This document shows positions 12,617-24,293 of a DNA stretch of 64,000 bases, one piece after another (positions within the stretch are counted from its first letter, which is position 1; each line of letters opens with the position of its first letter). The stretch comes from Picochlorum sp. 'celeri'. Its lineage: Eukaryota > Chlorophyta > Trebouxiophyceae. The translations under genes and the position numbers were made by a program. The stretch spans positions 248,001-312,000 of the forward strand of contig JAACMV010000014.1 of NCBI GenBank assembly GCA_010909725.1. Direction: 5' to 3'. Under the pieces are notes generated by a model that was not told the origin of the DNA, did no database searches, and saw only the letters and a list, made by a program, of their open reading frames with translations.

Positions 12617-13055
12617 TACTTGACCATTCATAGGTAGCTTCTCTTCCAGCCTCTGGGTACTCCCCAGAAGAGGCTGCGGTCAGACAGCGCCACGTGGCCC
12701 ACAGGGGAATCATCGATCACTTTTGCACGTGGACTCCAACAACTCTACATCTCCGAGTGAAAAGATTGTATCTTTTGCTGTTTATTGTTTCTTTTTCGCC
12801 AATACTTTCCATTATACCTTGTCATTTGCAACACGTCGGTGTAAACGTTCGAAAATACGGCCCTTGCCTTTGAATACGTTGAGCAGGAGTGCTGTAGATA
12901 CTATATCTCTAGTACACAATTCTAGTCTTAACAAGATATTTCTCGACTGATTAAAGGCAATAAAGGCCAGTATTACACCAGTCTAACGCAGAGGAGTTCA
13001 GAGGGCGAGTCATGTGCACCCACGTTGTCCAGTTGCGATACTGACGTATTCCACC
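12617..13055. other. Intergenic between NRDE2 and LysM gene
   Basis: About 440 bases. An imperfect inverted repeat (CAGCCTC-TGGG / CCCAGAAGAGGCTG, about 12647-12675) sits some 30 bp past the NRDE2 stop and could form a 3'-end hairpin. Nothing else recognisable; the 75-codon frame at 12723-12950 looks like chance. Confidence 0.4.
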
Positions 13056-14378
13056 ATGGTATATACCTATACGATTTTGTTTTTCCTTATTTTGGGCATT
13101 GATGTGGCCATCGGGGTGTCAGGTATGTGTTTGAAAGATATTGTATTCGTGGAACTCTCCCGAGGAAGAAGCTGACGTGGGCCTCACGCTGCTATATTGG
13201 TGATGATGCAGTTGTCTGCCCCAGGTACACAGTCAAACCTGGAGATACGTTGCAGTCCATCTCTTTAGAGGTTTCAATGCCCACAGGTGCGGTGAAAAAT
13301 ATGCATTGCTCGAGTCACATGTATGGAAGCAGCATGCCGTAATGATACATATCCCAACATCATTGCAGATTTGATTGCTCAATCGATCGAAGCATGCGGA
13401 GGCAGAGCATCTCCCTTACAGATGGGCACCATTTGTCTTCCAGGGGGCGAGTACAAGGGCTGTTCGCACGTGGGAAATTTCCGAGACAATGACAACTGTG
13501 CCTACTATGTCATCCAGAATGGGGATATTGTGGATACTGTCGCATCATCTCTGCGAATATATCTCCCAGAGTTGAAAAATGTGAACCAGGAGATTGATTT
13601 CACATCTCTTGTGGTTGGGGATTTAATAAAGCTCCCTCCATGGGACGATGCAATCTGTGGCACAGATTTCCCAAAGACAGAACAGCAGTTGGTCAACCTG
13701 CCACCAGCTCCACCGCCCCCACCCGCACAGAATGCCCCTTCCTCTGTAGTAGGACAAAGCGATGATGAAAATGTCGTATGTGATGCATATAGGTTCCGCG
13801 CAAATGATACTATTTTCAGCGTGGCATCCACATTTAGTATACCAGTCCGGGTGCTCATGGAATATAATCCAGACATTGCTGGAGGGGCTCCAGTTGTCGA
13901 GGGAACAATCATCAAATTGACGGACAAAGAAAATTGTGACGAATATAACATCCAGGATGGACTATCGACGATCGAGTCTTTCCTGGGAATGAGCCCTCCT
14001 CCGCCCCCTCCAGTCCCTACAGGCCCAGTGAGAGTTGGCGCCATCTCTGAGGACAACCCCATGACATTTGAAGAGACAAACTCGACAACGTTGACGTCTC
14101 CTGACCCAATTGACGTTCCAGAAACAGGGAAGAAAGAAGAACCCATCAGAGAATGGACCATTGTCCAAAATATAGTTTCAGATGCCCCTGCATCAGTAGA
14201 GGAAAATACAGATGCAAGCTCTGGCCCCGGCGTTGGGGTGTACATTATGATTGGCTTCTTGGCAGCCATAATAATCATCGTTCTCATCAGTATGACAATA
14301 GCTATATCAAATTCAAAGAAAAGGCACGGCATGGAGGACACTGTTCCACAGGATGCTTCAAAATATCCTCCTGTCTGA
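13056..14378 (+). CDS. Secreted/single-pass membrane protein with LysM domains
   Basis: Exons 13056-13122, 13212-13286 and 13369-14378 (introns 89 and 82 nt, GT..GCAG) give 383 aa. Exon 1 encodes a hydrophobic signal peptide (MVYTYTILFFLILGIDVAIG). Three LysM-type modules follow: YTVKPGDTLQSIS (residues 27 on), YYVIQNGDIVDTVAS, and YRFRANDTIFSVAS with LMEYNPDI; a weaker fourth start (YNIQDGLSTIESFL) follows. LysM modules bind N-acetylglucosamine polymers (chitin, peptidoglycan). Pro-rich linkers separate the modules, and a transmembrane helix (about residues 330-352) precedes a short basic cytoplasmic tail. There is no kinase domain, so it resembles a LysM adhesin or LYM-type co-receptor rather than a LysM kinase. 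Ligand unknown. Confidence 0.85.
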
Positions 14379-14575
14379 GCATGCTTGTTGTTTGTGTCAT
14401 CCTTGTGTTTGCTTAAGTGCTTCTCAGTTTTTTTACATACCAAGTCTTGTGTAACTATGTTTGCGTTCTTCAATTCGATTCAAATGGTCTGCTCCTCAGA
14501 TCCAGCACATCAATCAAGCTATATCTATACAAAGAGTGGAGAGCTGTTTCGAAAAAAAGGAGAACGGAATTGAAA

Positions 14576-15416
14576 ATGCCTGTTCTGCGCATGGGAGTAT
14601 ATAAGGCGTCGTCCTCTAGCTACAATGCCACTAGCAGTATTCATATGAATACGACAGAGTTATTATTGCTCCCTGAGGGGCAATGCGGTACTCTGAAACA
14701 GACGAGGGACTGTGCTCATGGAAATATTGTCAAAATAGTTCAGAAAACTGAGTGGTAGGTGGATGTACTCCAATGACAGTAAAAACAGATGGATATTATT
14801 GTTTATGTCGTGCATTTGCAGGGACTGTGGGCTCTGTTGTGTGTATTCTGTCTTGTGTCGAGCTTGGCAGGGTCGTGGACACCCAGTAACGCGGGCGAGA
14901 TTGCGTAGCATAGAGGCCCGTGTTCCTCAACGAAGCCTATGGACGATAGAACTAGTGCTCCTATTGTTTGAGAATGGGGTCAAGGACTTGTGCTTCACAA
15001 CCTCGTGTGTAGGGGTGAACTCAGAGTACAAGAGTTGTTTGGATTTTTATGCCAGTGGGACAGATGAGGAGATTATAGAAAAGTCATTTGATATAGCCCG
15101 ATCAAAAGGTGTGTCGATACAGAAGATGGTGGTTGAGGATGGCAAGTTGGAGTCGATATTATTGCTCGGAGAGCATCTTGTGATTATTCTGTTGGACAAG
15201 GTTGTCTTGGATATGGACCCTGGGGAGCTTCCGTCGGGTTCGTATGTGGGTCACTACGTGTTATTGTATGGTTATAATTCTGATAGAGGGGTTTTTTATG
15301 CAAAAGATCCTGCAACAGCAGACGAATATGATGAGATACCTAGGGATGTGTTGCATTCAGCCAGGAAGCGGTTTGGGACTGATAATGATATTGTATTTAT
15401 TCCTGTCGACTCGTGA
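14576..15416 (+). CDS. GUCD1-like protein (guanylyl cyclase domain-containing 1, papain-like fold)
   Basis: Exons 14576-14754 and 14822-15416, with a 67-nt intron (GTAGGT..TTGCAG), give 257 aa. The splice falls inside the tryptophan of EWDCGLCC and restores the family's W-D-C-G-L-x-C signature. Downstream come RSLWTIELVLLL, YKSCLDFY, GHYVLLYGY and FYAKDPA, with Cys, His and Asp placed as in cysteine-protease-like (C39-type) domains. The family is named after a plant protein reported to make cGMP; that activity is disputed and nothing here supports a cyclase directly. It ends 15 bp from the convergent kinase gene. Start is the first ATG after the upstream stop; the first 45 residues are not conserved. 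Confidence 0.85.
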
Positions 15417-15431
15417 CTTCATCTAGATTAC

Positions 15432-16958
15432 TTATTTAAAAAACTTTTGAAATATACTTCCTAGTTTTGATAATGAAGATGTACTCTTTCCATTAAGTCG
15501 AGTCTGCTGCTGGTCATCTCCAGGTCCAGGAGGATTTGGGGAATTGCCCAGGCCATGTTCATCTGGTTTGATTGGAGAATGGAGGTTGCTCAGAGGGATG
15601 TTGAGTGGTTTTGGGGTTCTTTGGGCTAGTATCCATGTCTGAGATGGCAACTCTCCAGGTGTATCGAGAACACGGCTCACAGACGGCGTCTCTTCCCGTG
15701 CCCTTGTGATGACGTCTCGCTGTTGCACTTGAGGTGTGTAGTATGCATGCTTGATGAGGTTCTTCGCCTCATGAGACATCAATGATGACGAAGGAGGAGT
15801 CTGTTTTGCATAGAATCTCACGGATGTTTCTTTCATTGACTGTCTCCTCCGATGCGGTGCTTGCTTCGCTGTCGCTGTACGCAGGCGTTTGCATGCCAGT
15901 GTCATTGCTTCAATTGACTGGGTACGAGAGATGGCACACGCAATGGATGATGTGAAATCAGGAGTAACCCACTCGTTCCTGTTCGTCATGAACCACGCAT
16001 GCTCTAAAAGTGTATCAACCGTAGCTCTGTCATTCGGACAAACGGCCAGGCAGCACTTGACAAAATCCCTAGCATGCGATGATGATGTCTCAAGCCATGA
16101 TTTGAGTCTCATCGTGTCCTCATCCATTCTCGCACGTCTCTTCTTTGCCTGCGCTACCAAAGTATCATTCATGTCTTGAAAAACAGGAGGTGTTTCTCCC
16201 ATGCAGCTGATAATACTGGAAAGCACGTGGAGGTCTGTGTCTCCTGCAAAGGCAGGCCTCCCCGTCAACATCTCTATCAGCAGACAGCCAATTGCCCACA
16301 CATCTATGCTTGTATCATATGACGAGGACCTCAGCAACAGCTCAGGCGCTCTGTACCATCTAGTAGACACATAACGAGTCATCTCCTCGGATGCGTCATC
16401 ACCATCGCCCTGGCCTGCTCGGCATCCAGGCAAGGTTCCATACGGCTCTGGACAATGCCGAGCAAACCCGAAATCACACAATCTCACCACACCGTGTTTA
16501 TCGACGAGCACATTCTCAGGCTTGATATCTCGGTGCATAATATTCCGATCATGCAGTTCTTTGACACCTAGAAGCAACTGCCACATGAGTCTCTTGGCAC
16601 TCTTCTCATCCATCCCTCGGGGATGCTGCTGTATCAGCTGCAGCAACGTCCTATCAATGTGCTCGAACACAAGACATAGCTTACCGCCTTTTGTAAAAAA
16701 ATGGTCCAAAAGTTTCACAATATGTACGCATTGGGGATTCCCTGAGAGAAGTTGGACCATTGCTAGTTCTCTATGACATTTGCTTCTTCTCTGGCAATCA
16801 ACACCTGCACCAGCCTTTCGAAATTTCTTCACCGCAACGACACCATCATCATCAGCATCGGTATCCCATTGACTCTGATCCAGTTGAATCCTACATTTAT
16901 ATACATTCCCGTAGGTACCTTGTCCAATCAAGGCAATTGGCTTGTAATATGCCTGCAT
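15432..16958 (-). CDS. CDKL-type serine/threonine protein kinase (CMGC group)
   Basis: A single-exon gene of 508 aa. The kinase domain fills residues about 5-320: GQGTYGNVYKC glycine loop, VAVKKF lysine, HRELAM helix C, HRDIKPENVL catalytic loop, DFGFAR, and TRYVSTRWYRAPELL with a T-x-Y activation motif like MAPK and CDKL kinases. Helix C lacks the PSTAIRE cyclin-binding sequence, so cyclin dependence is unlikely. There is an insert between DFG and the T-x-Y motif (CRAGQGDGDDASEE). The C-terminal 180 residues are Pro/Ser/Thr-rich with several SP/TP sites. In other eukaryotes CDKL kinases control flagellar length; that role here is inference only. Confidence 0.92.
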   Translation of the reverse strand: MQAYYKPIALIGQGTYGNVYKCRIQLDQSQWDTDADDDGVVAVKKFRKAGAGVDCQRRSKCHRELAMVQLLSGNPQCVHIVKLLDHFFTKGGKLCLVFEHIDRTLLQLIQQHPRGMDEKSAKRLMWQLLLGVKELHDRNIMHRDIKPENVLVDKHGVVRLCDFGFARHCPEPYGTLPGCRAGQGDGDDASEEMTRYVSTRWYRAPELLLRSSSYDTSIDVWAIGCLLIEMLTGRPAFAGDTDLHVLSSIISCMGETPPVFQDMNDTLVAQAKKRRARMDEDTMRLKSWLETSSSHARDFVKCCLAVCPNDRATVDTLLEHAWFMTNRNEWVTPDFTSSIACAISRTQSIEAMTLACKRLRTATAKQAPHRRRQSMKETSVRFYAKQTPPSSSLMSHEAKNLIKHAYYTPQVQQRDVITRAREETPSVSRVLDTPGELPSQTWILAQRTPKPLNIPLSNLHSPIKPDEHGLGNSPNPPGPGDDQQQTRLNGKSTSSLSKLGSIFQKFFK

Positions 16959-17452
16959 TCACCCAACAACAAGATGGTTAGTTGGTGGTTGGTTGATATT
17001 CAACTCGTAAACCGATGAATACGCACATCCATATGCCACAGAATGAGCCTATTGTGTGATTATAGTATCCTAGAAGCAACAAATTTGGAAAAAATCGTTA
17101 CAAGAGGGACAGAATCAAGACGTTGGTGGTCCCCTTTGTTTGTTCACACAGGTGGACTGAACTCATCTCATATTCGCTCCTGAGCCAGAGACAAGTACTG
17201 TTCCTGGCATTAATTGAATAAAATAATTGAAAAACTATTGACATGGGTCGCTTGGATCATTGTATTGAGACGGTTGACCCGATATCACAGGACCATCGTC
17301 GATGGTCAACCGTCGGTCGAGGCGCCCCCGTTGCACCCTACGATCGATCGTAGGGCTCCACCAATTGGTGGAGGTGGACGTTGGTGTCCCATTGACGCAT
17401 CCTCTGCTCTGGTAATCACTACGTTACAACAACAATTACTACAGATAATGAA
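16959..17452. other. Intergenic with clustered palindromes
   Basis: About 490 bases between the kinase start and the 3' end of the MRL1-like gene. No coding signal. The 17270-17373 part is a run of inverted repeats, listed separately. Confidence 0.6.
17270..17373. repeat. Cluster of perfect palindromes and hairpins
   Basis: Four elements stand in about 100 bases. ACGGTTGACC (17270-17279) pairs with GGTCAACCGT (17304-17313). Inside it GACCATC-GTC-GATGGTC (17291-17307) forms a competing hairpin. CCCTACGATCGATCGTAGGG (17336-17355) is a perfect 20-bp palindrome and is directly followed by the perfect 18-bp CTCCACCAATTGGTGGAG (17356-17373). All read directly from the sequence; function unknown. 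Confidence 0.85.
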
Positions 17453-20400
17453 TTAATTTGCCATTCGAATGGTCGCCTGGCTCTTTTGAAGCAAAGATGG
17501 GTTCGATTTGGTCAGTCTTTGTCCATACGGTTTCTGAAGAGCCAAGGCACTGGCTGACCTCTTTTCTACCTCCTTTTGTACTATCTTTGCCCATCTGGCA
17601 ATGTCTTTGGGGTCAACAGTGATGACACCGGCGGAGCCAGATTCTTTTGCCCCGATTCTTAATCTACGTAATACAGCCGCCACACCAAGTCCAGTTGCTT
17701 CTTTGTTTCGTTCTCTGAGGGGTTGCTGCTGGGAGGGATTTTCATTCTCTGGGAAGAGGAGTCGAAGCTCTGGCGGCAGTTGGGGTGAATCTGCTACAAT
17801 CTTCTCATACCGTTCAGCCAACTCCTGGCGGAACCGTGCCTCTTCATTCATTTCACATGAAGGAAGGAAAACTTTCTTTCTATCAAAGGGTGGCACGATG
17901 AACTTGACTACATTCTTCAGATACCGCCGACCATCCACCACTTGCCTCTGAGACGCCTGAAGGAGCAACAGAGCGTACACTTCGGCTACTGCTGGAGGAT
18001 ATTCTCGCAAATCGTATACTTCTGTGCTGTCGACTGTAAATGGTGGAAGGTTACCTCCAACGATGGCGTCTTCCATGAATGAGAGAGCCTGGACATGATA
18101 TACACTCTCCAGGCCAATCTTTCTCTGCACTTCTGGCCCGTCAGAAATCGATTGAGGAGACAGCCCAGCGTGCAATTGGAGTGTCTGGGCAGCCAAATCC
18201 GTATTTGTTCCAAAGCCACGGGCAACATACAGAGGAACTTTCAGACACATCATTGCAGCATTGAGGAGGGTCAACGAGGGCTTGACACCTGCACTGAGTG
18301 CATCTCTATAAATCTGGCAGGCATGTGACTGCCAGGGAGTATCGGTGGTACTGTCTCTGGGTAAAAAGTCTTTTCCAGGTGGAACTAGGACAGAAAGCAG
18401 TTCAGATTTCTCTCGTGATTGACAGATACCTGATGATGTGTATATCTTCTTTGCACCATCTGATGCTGCTGCATCCCAACTTTTTCGAAGCTCAGAATAG
18501 CAAATCTTCAAGAGAAGTAGGGCATGAACTTCGTCAACACGAATATTTCTCATTCTCATAACCCTGTAGACGTCAAGAGCGAGCCCACTTTCATTGCTGT
18601 GCTGGCATGCATTCAGGACAGCGGTAAATGTGAACGCGTCTGGTTGTAATCCAAACGAAATCATATCTCGCACAAGGGAAATCACATTGCCGAATCGCAT
18701 GGCTTTTGCTTCGCAGTTGATCAAGGCATTCAAAGCATGTTTATGTGGCTTTGCACCCGTCTCAACCATTCTTTGATAGATCTTCTCTGCTTCCTCGAGC
18801 TTATTGTTCTGAACAAATACAGTGATAAGAGCACTTTCTGTTCCTGTACATGGCTCCAGCCCATCACGCAGCATCTCTTCATGGAGATCGAGTGTCAATT
18901 CAAGGTTACCAGCCCGGCCAGCAGCCATCATCAGGGCCCCATACAGGGCAGAATCTGGATACACACCATTTCGCTGCATGTCTGCAAAAATGTCCATCGC
19001 TCCTTCGACATCGGATCCTCCTCTGGATTTGACACAGGCGTTCACTGCTGCGGAATAGATGACGAGCTCATCAGCATGACCTTCCATCATGGCCCTCTTG
19101 TACACTCGGAGAGCCAAATCCTGATCTCCTGTCTTTGCGCATGCGTCGATCAAAGCAACATATGTCCTTGAGTTTGGCTTTTCTGATTGACTGATCATCT
19201 GATCCAAGACATCGAACGCCCTCTGAAGTTTCCCAGCTCGTCCCGCCACACTGATGAGCGCATTCCATACTGCTGCATCTGGTCTGATTCCGATGCTCCC
19301 CATCGATTCCACCAACTCGAATGCTCTTTCAAGGAGAACCAACTGATCTCTCCTGTCTGCCTCGTGGCTCAATGATGCAATTTGAGCTCCACAAGCAGAT
19401 ACCATGGTCGCAAAAACATGCTTTTCAATCTTGACGCCTGATGATTTCATTTCCTTGAAAATCTCAAATGCTAAATCTGCATTGGAAGCTGCTGCGCATA
19501 CTTTAATAAGATTTGTGTACAGAATAGTATCCAACTTCAACCCAGCAGCCTTGAGCATGTCTGCTGACCGAAGGGCTGCTCTGACATCCCCAGCCTCTGC
19601 ACACACTGACACGAGCATATTATATGTGCGCGCATCCACATGCTTTCTGGGAAATAACTGGACAAATCTCATTCCATGGTGTACAGATTTCTTCCTTGCT
19701 GCACAGCGAAGAAATTCATAATGCTTGAACATCTGAAGCGCATCATCCCTTCCAGCTCGAATGCTTTGTTTTATGACAAACAAGGCGTCATCAAGCCTCT
19801 CTTCATAACACAGAGCAGAGTATACATCCTGTAGCATTTTTGCAGATGCATTCAGGAAGTCTATTCTATTCAAATCAACCGACATGGGTTCTGCATTCTG
19901 CCTCCTACGAGGCTTGTGCCTGTGCTGTTTTGTTTTCTTGCCAGCATTGGAAAATTTGCCCTGGTTGTCATTCCTTTTGATGGTTGTAAACGTGCGAATA
20001 TCATCCATATTTGTCTTGGCGGCACGAGATACCACATGCATTCTGCAGAAGAAGAAGATGTGTTATTTTGGTGAACACAGGCAGTCAGTCGAAATAGATC
20101 GTGTCGCTCCCATCAACGACAGTCCTGGGCAGTGTCGAGGAACAAAATACCCGCGAGAGGGCACAACTCCTTTCGCTCGGTATTGGGGACGATTCACATC
20201 CCTTACGAATGCAACATACCTTGAATCGTTCTGGCTCTGATACCCATGTCCTGGAAGCGTATTAGATGAGGGAACGCCGCATGATAAAACGCTGCGAACC
20301 AGCTCTACGCTCGGAAGCGCTTGCAGCGCCTGGCCCTGGCCCACACGTCTCCGTATGAAGGCATTTGACCCATTAATATTTGCATTCAGTGCATTAACTT

Positions 20401-20497
20401 GTCCTAAAGAGAGCAGATTACCCCCTGATTGTGATGATATAGTTCGTACTCCCCCAGGTCTACCACGAAGGCTGTTGTAGTTATTGTGCCAGACCAT
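17453..20497 (-). CDS. MRL1: MRL1-like pentatricopeptide repeat protein, chloroplast
   Basis: Exon 1 20220-20497, exon 2 17453-20042, intron 177 nt (GTATGT..CTGCAG), 955 aa. Exon 1 gives a leader rich in Ser, Arg and Asn, fit for plastid import. About eleven PPR motifs span residues 220-620 (for example TYNMLVSVCAEAGDVRAAL, VWNALISVAGRAGKLQRAF, TYVALIDACAKTGD). The C-terminal region outside the repeats carries the MRL1-specific pattern CQIYRDALSAGVKPSLTLLN and PAVAEVYALLLL. MRL1 binds the 5' end of rbcL mRNA in Chlamydomonas and Arabidopsis and stabilises it. Assignment rests on that C-terminal match plus repeat order. Repeat residues suit single-stranded RNA binding; the target here is inferred. 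Confidence 0.85.
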
Positions 20498-20895
20498 CCC
20501 AGAGAGTCCCTCAGACACAGCAGAAGGCTTTTAATTTATTTTCAACCAAAATGCACTTGTTTCAATCAGTCTAAGATCATCCGTAGTGAGCAAGTCAGGC
20601 TTTCCAGTGATTCCAAGCGAACCGGCTCGACACAGTGCCTTTGCGCTAGAGTCGATCTGATTGACAGATACCCAGACTTTTACCCAACTGTAACTAACAA
20701 TATTGAAATTGCTGCACCGTCGAAGGTGTCCAAGCATGTGAATGGAGCCTACACATGGAGGGAAATTCCATAATTGGGACATTTACAAAGCGCTTTGTGC
20801 TAGCAGCACATGTCCTGTACAGTAATGCTGTTGATGCACGACATCTACTACTACTTGTGTGTTTCTATATTACACCTTGATGAGAGATTGTATTC
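20498..20895. other. Intergenic, no feature seen
   Basis: About 400 bases between two same-strand genes: the end of the radical-SAM gene lies at 20896 and the MRL1-like start at 20497. The open frames here are short and unrecognised. Presumably holds the 5' region of MRL1-like. Confidence 0.4.
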
Positions 20896-23800
20896 TTAGG
20901 AAGCCTTTGAAAACACTTTTGAAGCAGCAATATGTCCCTCCTGTCGGACAATGCTTCTCAGATACATCATGTCTGGTTTTGGAGGGACTGGATCTGAAAA
21001 CGTAATCATAGACCTATGAATATGACAGACGGACAATTCTCGTTGGGAAATGTTCGACAATGCTGCTACGAGGAATTCGGGTGCTACTGATGGATTGCCG
21101 TTCACACATGTACACGTGAAACGAATCACACAAGAGCCTGCTCTTTTTGGCAAGGATGCGCAGACTGCGTGAGATTTTGCATCCTCTGCGAGCTCCAAGG
21201 TACGTACGCCCGATCGAACATCAGTTTCAACATCCTTCTTTTTCTTTTTGTGCCTTCTTTTGATCGTCATGGTGTCTTTCGAAAGAAAAACTGGGATAGA
21301 AGACTGCAATGCAGTTTTGCACGTGGTCTGGTCTCCATCTTCATCCTTGACAAAAACATAGTACTCGACAGAGTCCAGCAGTTGGCTCATTTTATCTCCA
21401 ATTCCCCCGTTAAGTTTTCTGGCTTCCATTTCTTTGACGCTTGAAATCTCAATACCCATGGGAAGCTGTTGCTTGAGCTTCTCCATGACAGACTCGGGAT
21501 GCTCTTTTCTTGTCAACCATATTTCCAGGACCTCGTTCTCTGCAGTGGCCCCAAGCGGCAAAGGTAATGCTGTGTATATTCTCTGCCGTACTGCGTATGG
21601 CGATTCGTCCTGCGAAATTGGAAGTGCAGCTCTTCTACATGCTCTATCCCACGTTTTCATCATATCCAAGTGGCCAACGAAAAGCGCATCTCCCTTTTTC
21701 GAAAACCTGAAATGAAGTCTCTGCACTCTGGAGGAATCAGGTTTCACTTTCCCTGTGAATTCTGGTACCTCTGGAGGCTCAAATACAATATTATCTCCAA
21801 AGTCGTCACCACAGACTCCGCATTCTGAGCATAATCCACTATGGGAACAGTCGGGCACGGTTGCCGCCTCTAGAGCTTTTTGTAGGTCTGTCTTCAGCCA
21901 CCATTTTGAAATTCCTGTATCAATATGGTCCCATGGCAGGGGTGCATCAAGCCTGGCATCTGCCATGGCGCCTCTATCCACCCTCCCTTTGCCTCCCCCA
22001 CCTTGCCCTCTGTACCTACCGTCCCCAAGATTCTCCATGATATCCCATTCTCCATTATCGACTTGTCTATACTTCCATTCCATGCCGACATCTTTAATCG
22101 CTTGGCTCCAAATAGCATAGTTGGAATCCTCGCTCAACCACCACCCGTCATTTGTAGCTCCCAACTCCCATGCTCTCTTTATCACGGCACTGATTCTTCG
22201 ATCACCTCTCGAAATGAAATCTTCCATAGCACTTATCCGCACTGGCGTAAAATTGGCTTTCACCTGATGAAGAGATTTGAAAGCTGTGCGAAGCATTGTC
22301 TGTTTCCTCAAGAATTCTGACGTACTCACACTATGCCATTGAAATGGTGTATGAGGCTTTGGAGAGAAATTTGAAATCGTAACATTCACTGCCAGATGCC
22401 ATTTACCAGACCGACATTCTTGTTGCAGCCATTTGATCGTCTCATAAATTCCCATCACATCATCATCAGTTTCCCCTGGCAATCCAATCATAAAATAGAG
22501 TTTTACTTGCCTCCATCCCTTATCCCAAGCAGTTTTTACGCCTCGTAAAAGTTCCTCATTCGTCAATCCTTTATTAATGACATCTCTCATCCGTTGGGTT
22601 CCCGCCTCTGGTGCGAATGTGAGTCCACTCCTTTTCCCTGAATTGCTAATGATGTTTGCAATGTCATCATCGAAACGATCAACCCTCTGACTGGGAAGGG
22701 AAAGCGAAACATTTTCGTTTTTCAAGCGATTTTTGATCTGAATACCAACGGAAGGTAGACTCAGATAGTCAGAGCATGAAAGTGAGAGAAGTGAGAACTC
22801 ATTGTACCCAGTAGCTCTCATGCCATGTTCCACAGCATCCACCACCCTATCAGGGTCCACATCCCTTGCTGGTCTAGTCAACATTCCAGGTTGACAGAAT
22901 CGACACCCACGCGTACATCCCCTTCGAATCTCTACGGTGAGTCGGTTATGCACTGTATCCACAAAGGGAACTAGACCAATTTGCTGGAATGGATCCGGAG
23001 CACACACTCTTCGTTGCACCCGAGATGGCACTCCCTCTTTAATAGGATAGACAGACCCCCCAAACCCTGGAGGAGCATCATAAAATTGTGGCACATAAAC
23101 CCCTTTCACCTCGGTCGCCAGTCTGAATAGAGTATCCTCCCTGTCCAACTTGTCCTTCTTGCACATTTTGAGACACGTCCCAATATCAACTAGCAACTCT
23201 TCTCCATCCCCAAGCGCAACGAAATCAAAAAATTCAGCAAACGGCTCTGGATTCGATGTTGCAGTCGGACCCCCCGCAAAAATTAGAGGCGGGGACCCAT
23301 TATTTTCTGGATCAAATGGCACGCCCTTTGGTTCTTGTCGCTCCTTCCACGAGATTGGTATTCCAGAAAGATGCAGCATTTCCAGAATATTGGTACCTCC
23401 CAACTCATACGATAAAGAGAACCCTAGGACGTCGAAATCGTTCAAGGGGCGCCTGGATTCCACCCCAAACAACTTTTTGTCATGCTTGGCTAACAGTGCT
23501 GTCATATCAGCTGCAGGAAAATAACTGCGATCGCAAAGAAGACCCTCCTCCTGATTCAAAAGGCCATATAATATAATGTGACCCAAGTTGGAAGCCCCAA
23601 CTTCGTATATTTCAGGGTATGTCAGCGCAAATCTGACCTGTGCCTGGTCCCATGGCTTGTGAATAGACCCAAATTCATTTCCAAGGTATCTTGCAGGTTT
23701 ATCCAATTTGACCCACTCCTCCCTAGAAATGCCGTAGATGTCTTCATCAGATACCCTCAGCTTCTCCTCCTCGATGCGTTCTCGCTCCTCTGGAGTGATA

Positions 23801-24056
23801 TCGTCAGCTATAGCACACGCTACCCCTCGTGGCCTCTGCCGTGACCTGTGTGGTTGTAGAGTAGGGCGTATCCTCGACGTCACCCCATCGTCCCTCCACT
23901 GGTACCTACAGATATATTTTAAACCAAGTTACATCTGGAACTGTCAGACTCCAACAATATTGTTCAAAGAACGTAGGACTTTGCCTAGAACACAGCACTA
24001 CCACAGATATCCGAAAGCACGTACCCTATTGATCTCGCATGCAGACAAATCTTCAT
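20896..24056 (-). CDS. Radical SAM protein with N-terminal B12-binding-like domain and C-terminal DUF2344
   Basis: The main exon is 20896-23905. A probable first exon at 24025-24056 (MKICLHARSIG) joins across a 119-nt intron (GTACGT..CTGTAG) in the right phase, giving about 1013 aa with a plastid-type leader. The core matches the cyanobacterial/chloroplast family TIGR03960: LDKPARYLGNEFGSI and the N-terminal Rossmann region, the radical-SAM cluster CTRGCRFCQPG (near residue 340), FAPEAGTQRMRDVINKGL, and a second Cys-rich knot (CSHSGLCSECGVC, near 680). DUF2344 follows (LHFRFSKKGDALFVGHLDMMKTW). The reaction is not established. A basic KKKKK insert interrupts the C-terminal domain. Exon 1 is less sure than the rest. 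Confidence 0.85.
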
Positions 24057-24293
24057 TATCTATGATTTCATAAAAAAATGATCCATTATCAGGCCCTGTG
24101 CCGCCATTTATAGCAAACAAATCCAGGCATGCAAATCTCCCAGTCATCATTTCATGGCTGCAAAAGCAATGCAACTTTGATCCGAAACCGTATTTCTCAC
24201 AATGTGCTATCATGCATGTCATAAAATTAAATAAATAGTACGATGATACCCTACTCGTGCTGATATACGCAGAATCGATGAGACTCTAACCAT

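Noticed and set aside
13505..14473. 322-codon antisense frame over the LysM gene
   Set aside because: Shadow of the low-complexity LysM coding strand; polyglycine and Met-rich text without domain sense.
14755..14821. Reading GUCD1-like start from 14763 within the long frame
   Set aside because: That Met lies in the 67-nt intron; the spliced version restores the W-D-C-G-L motif.
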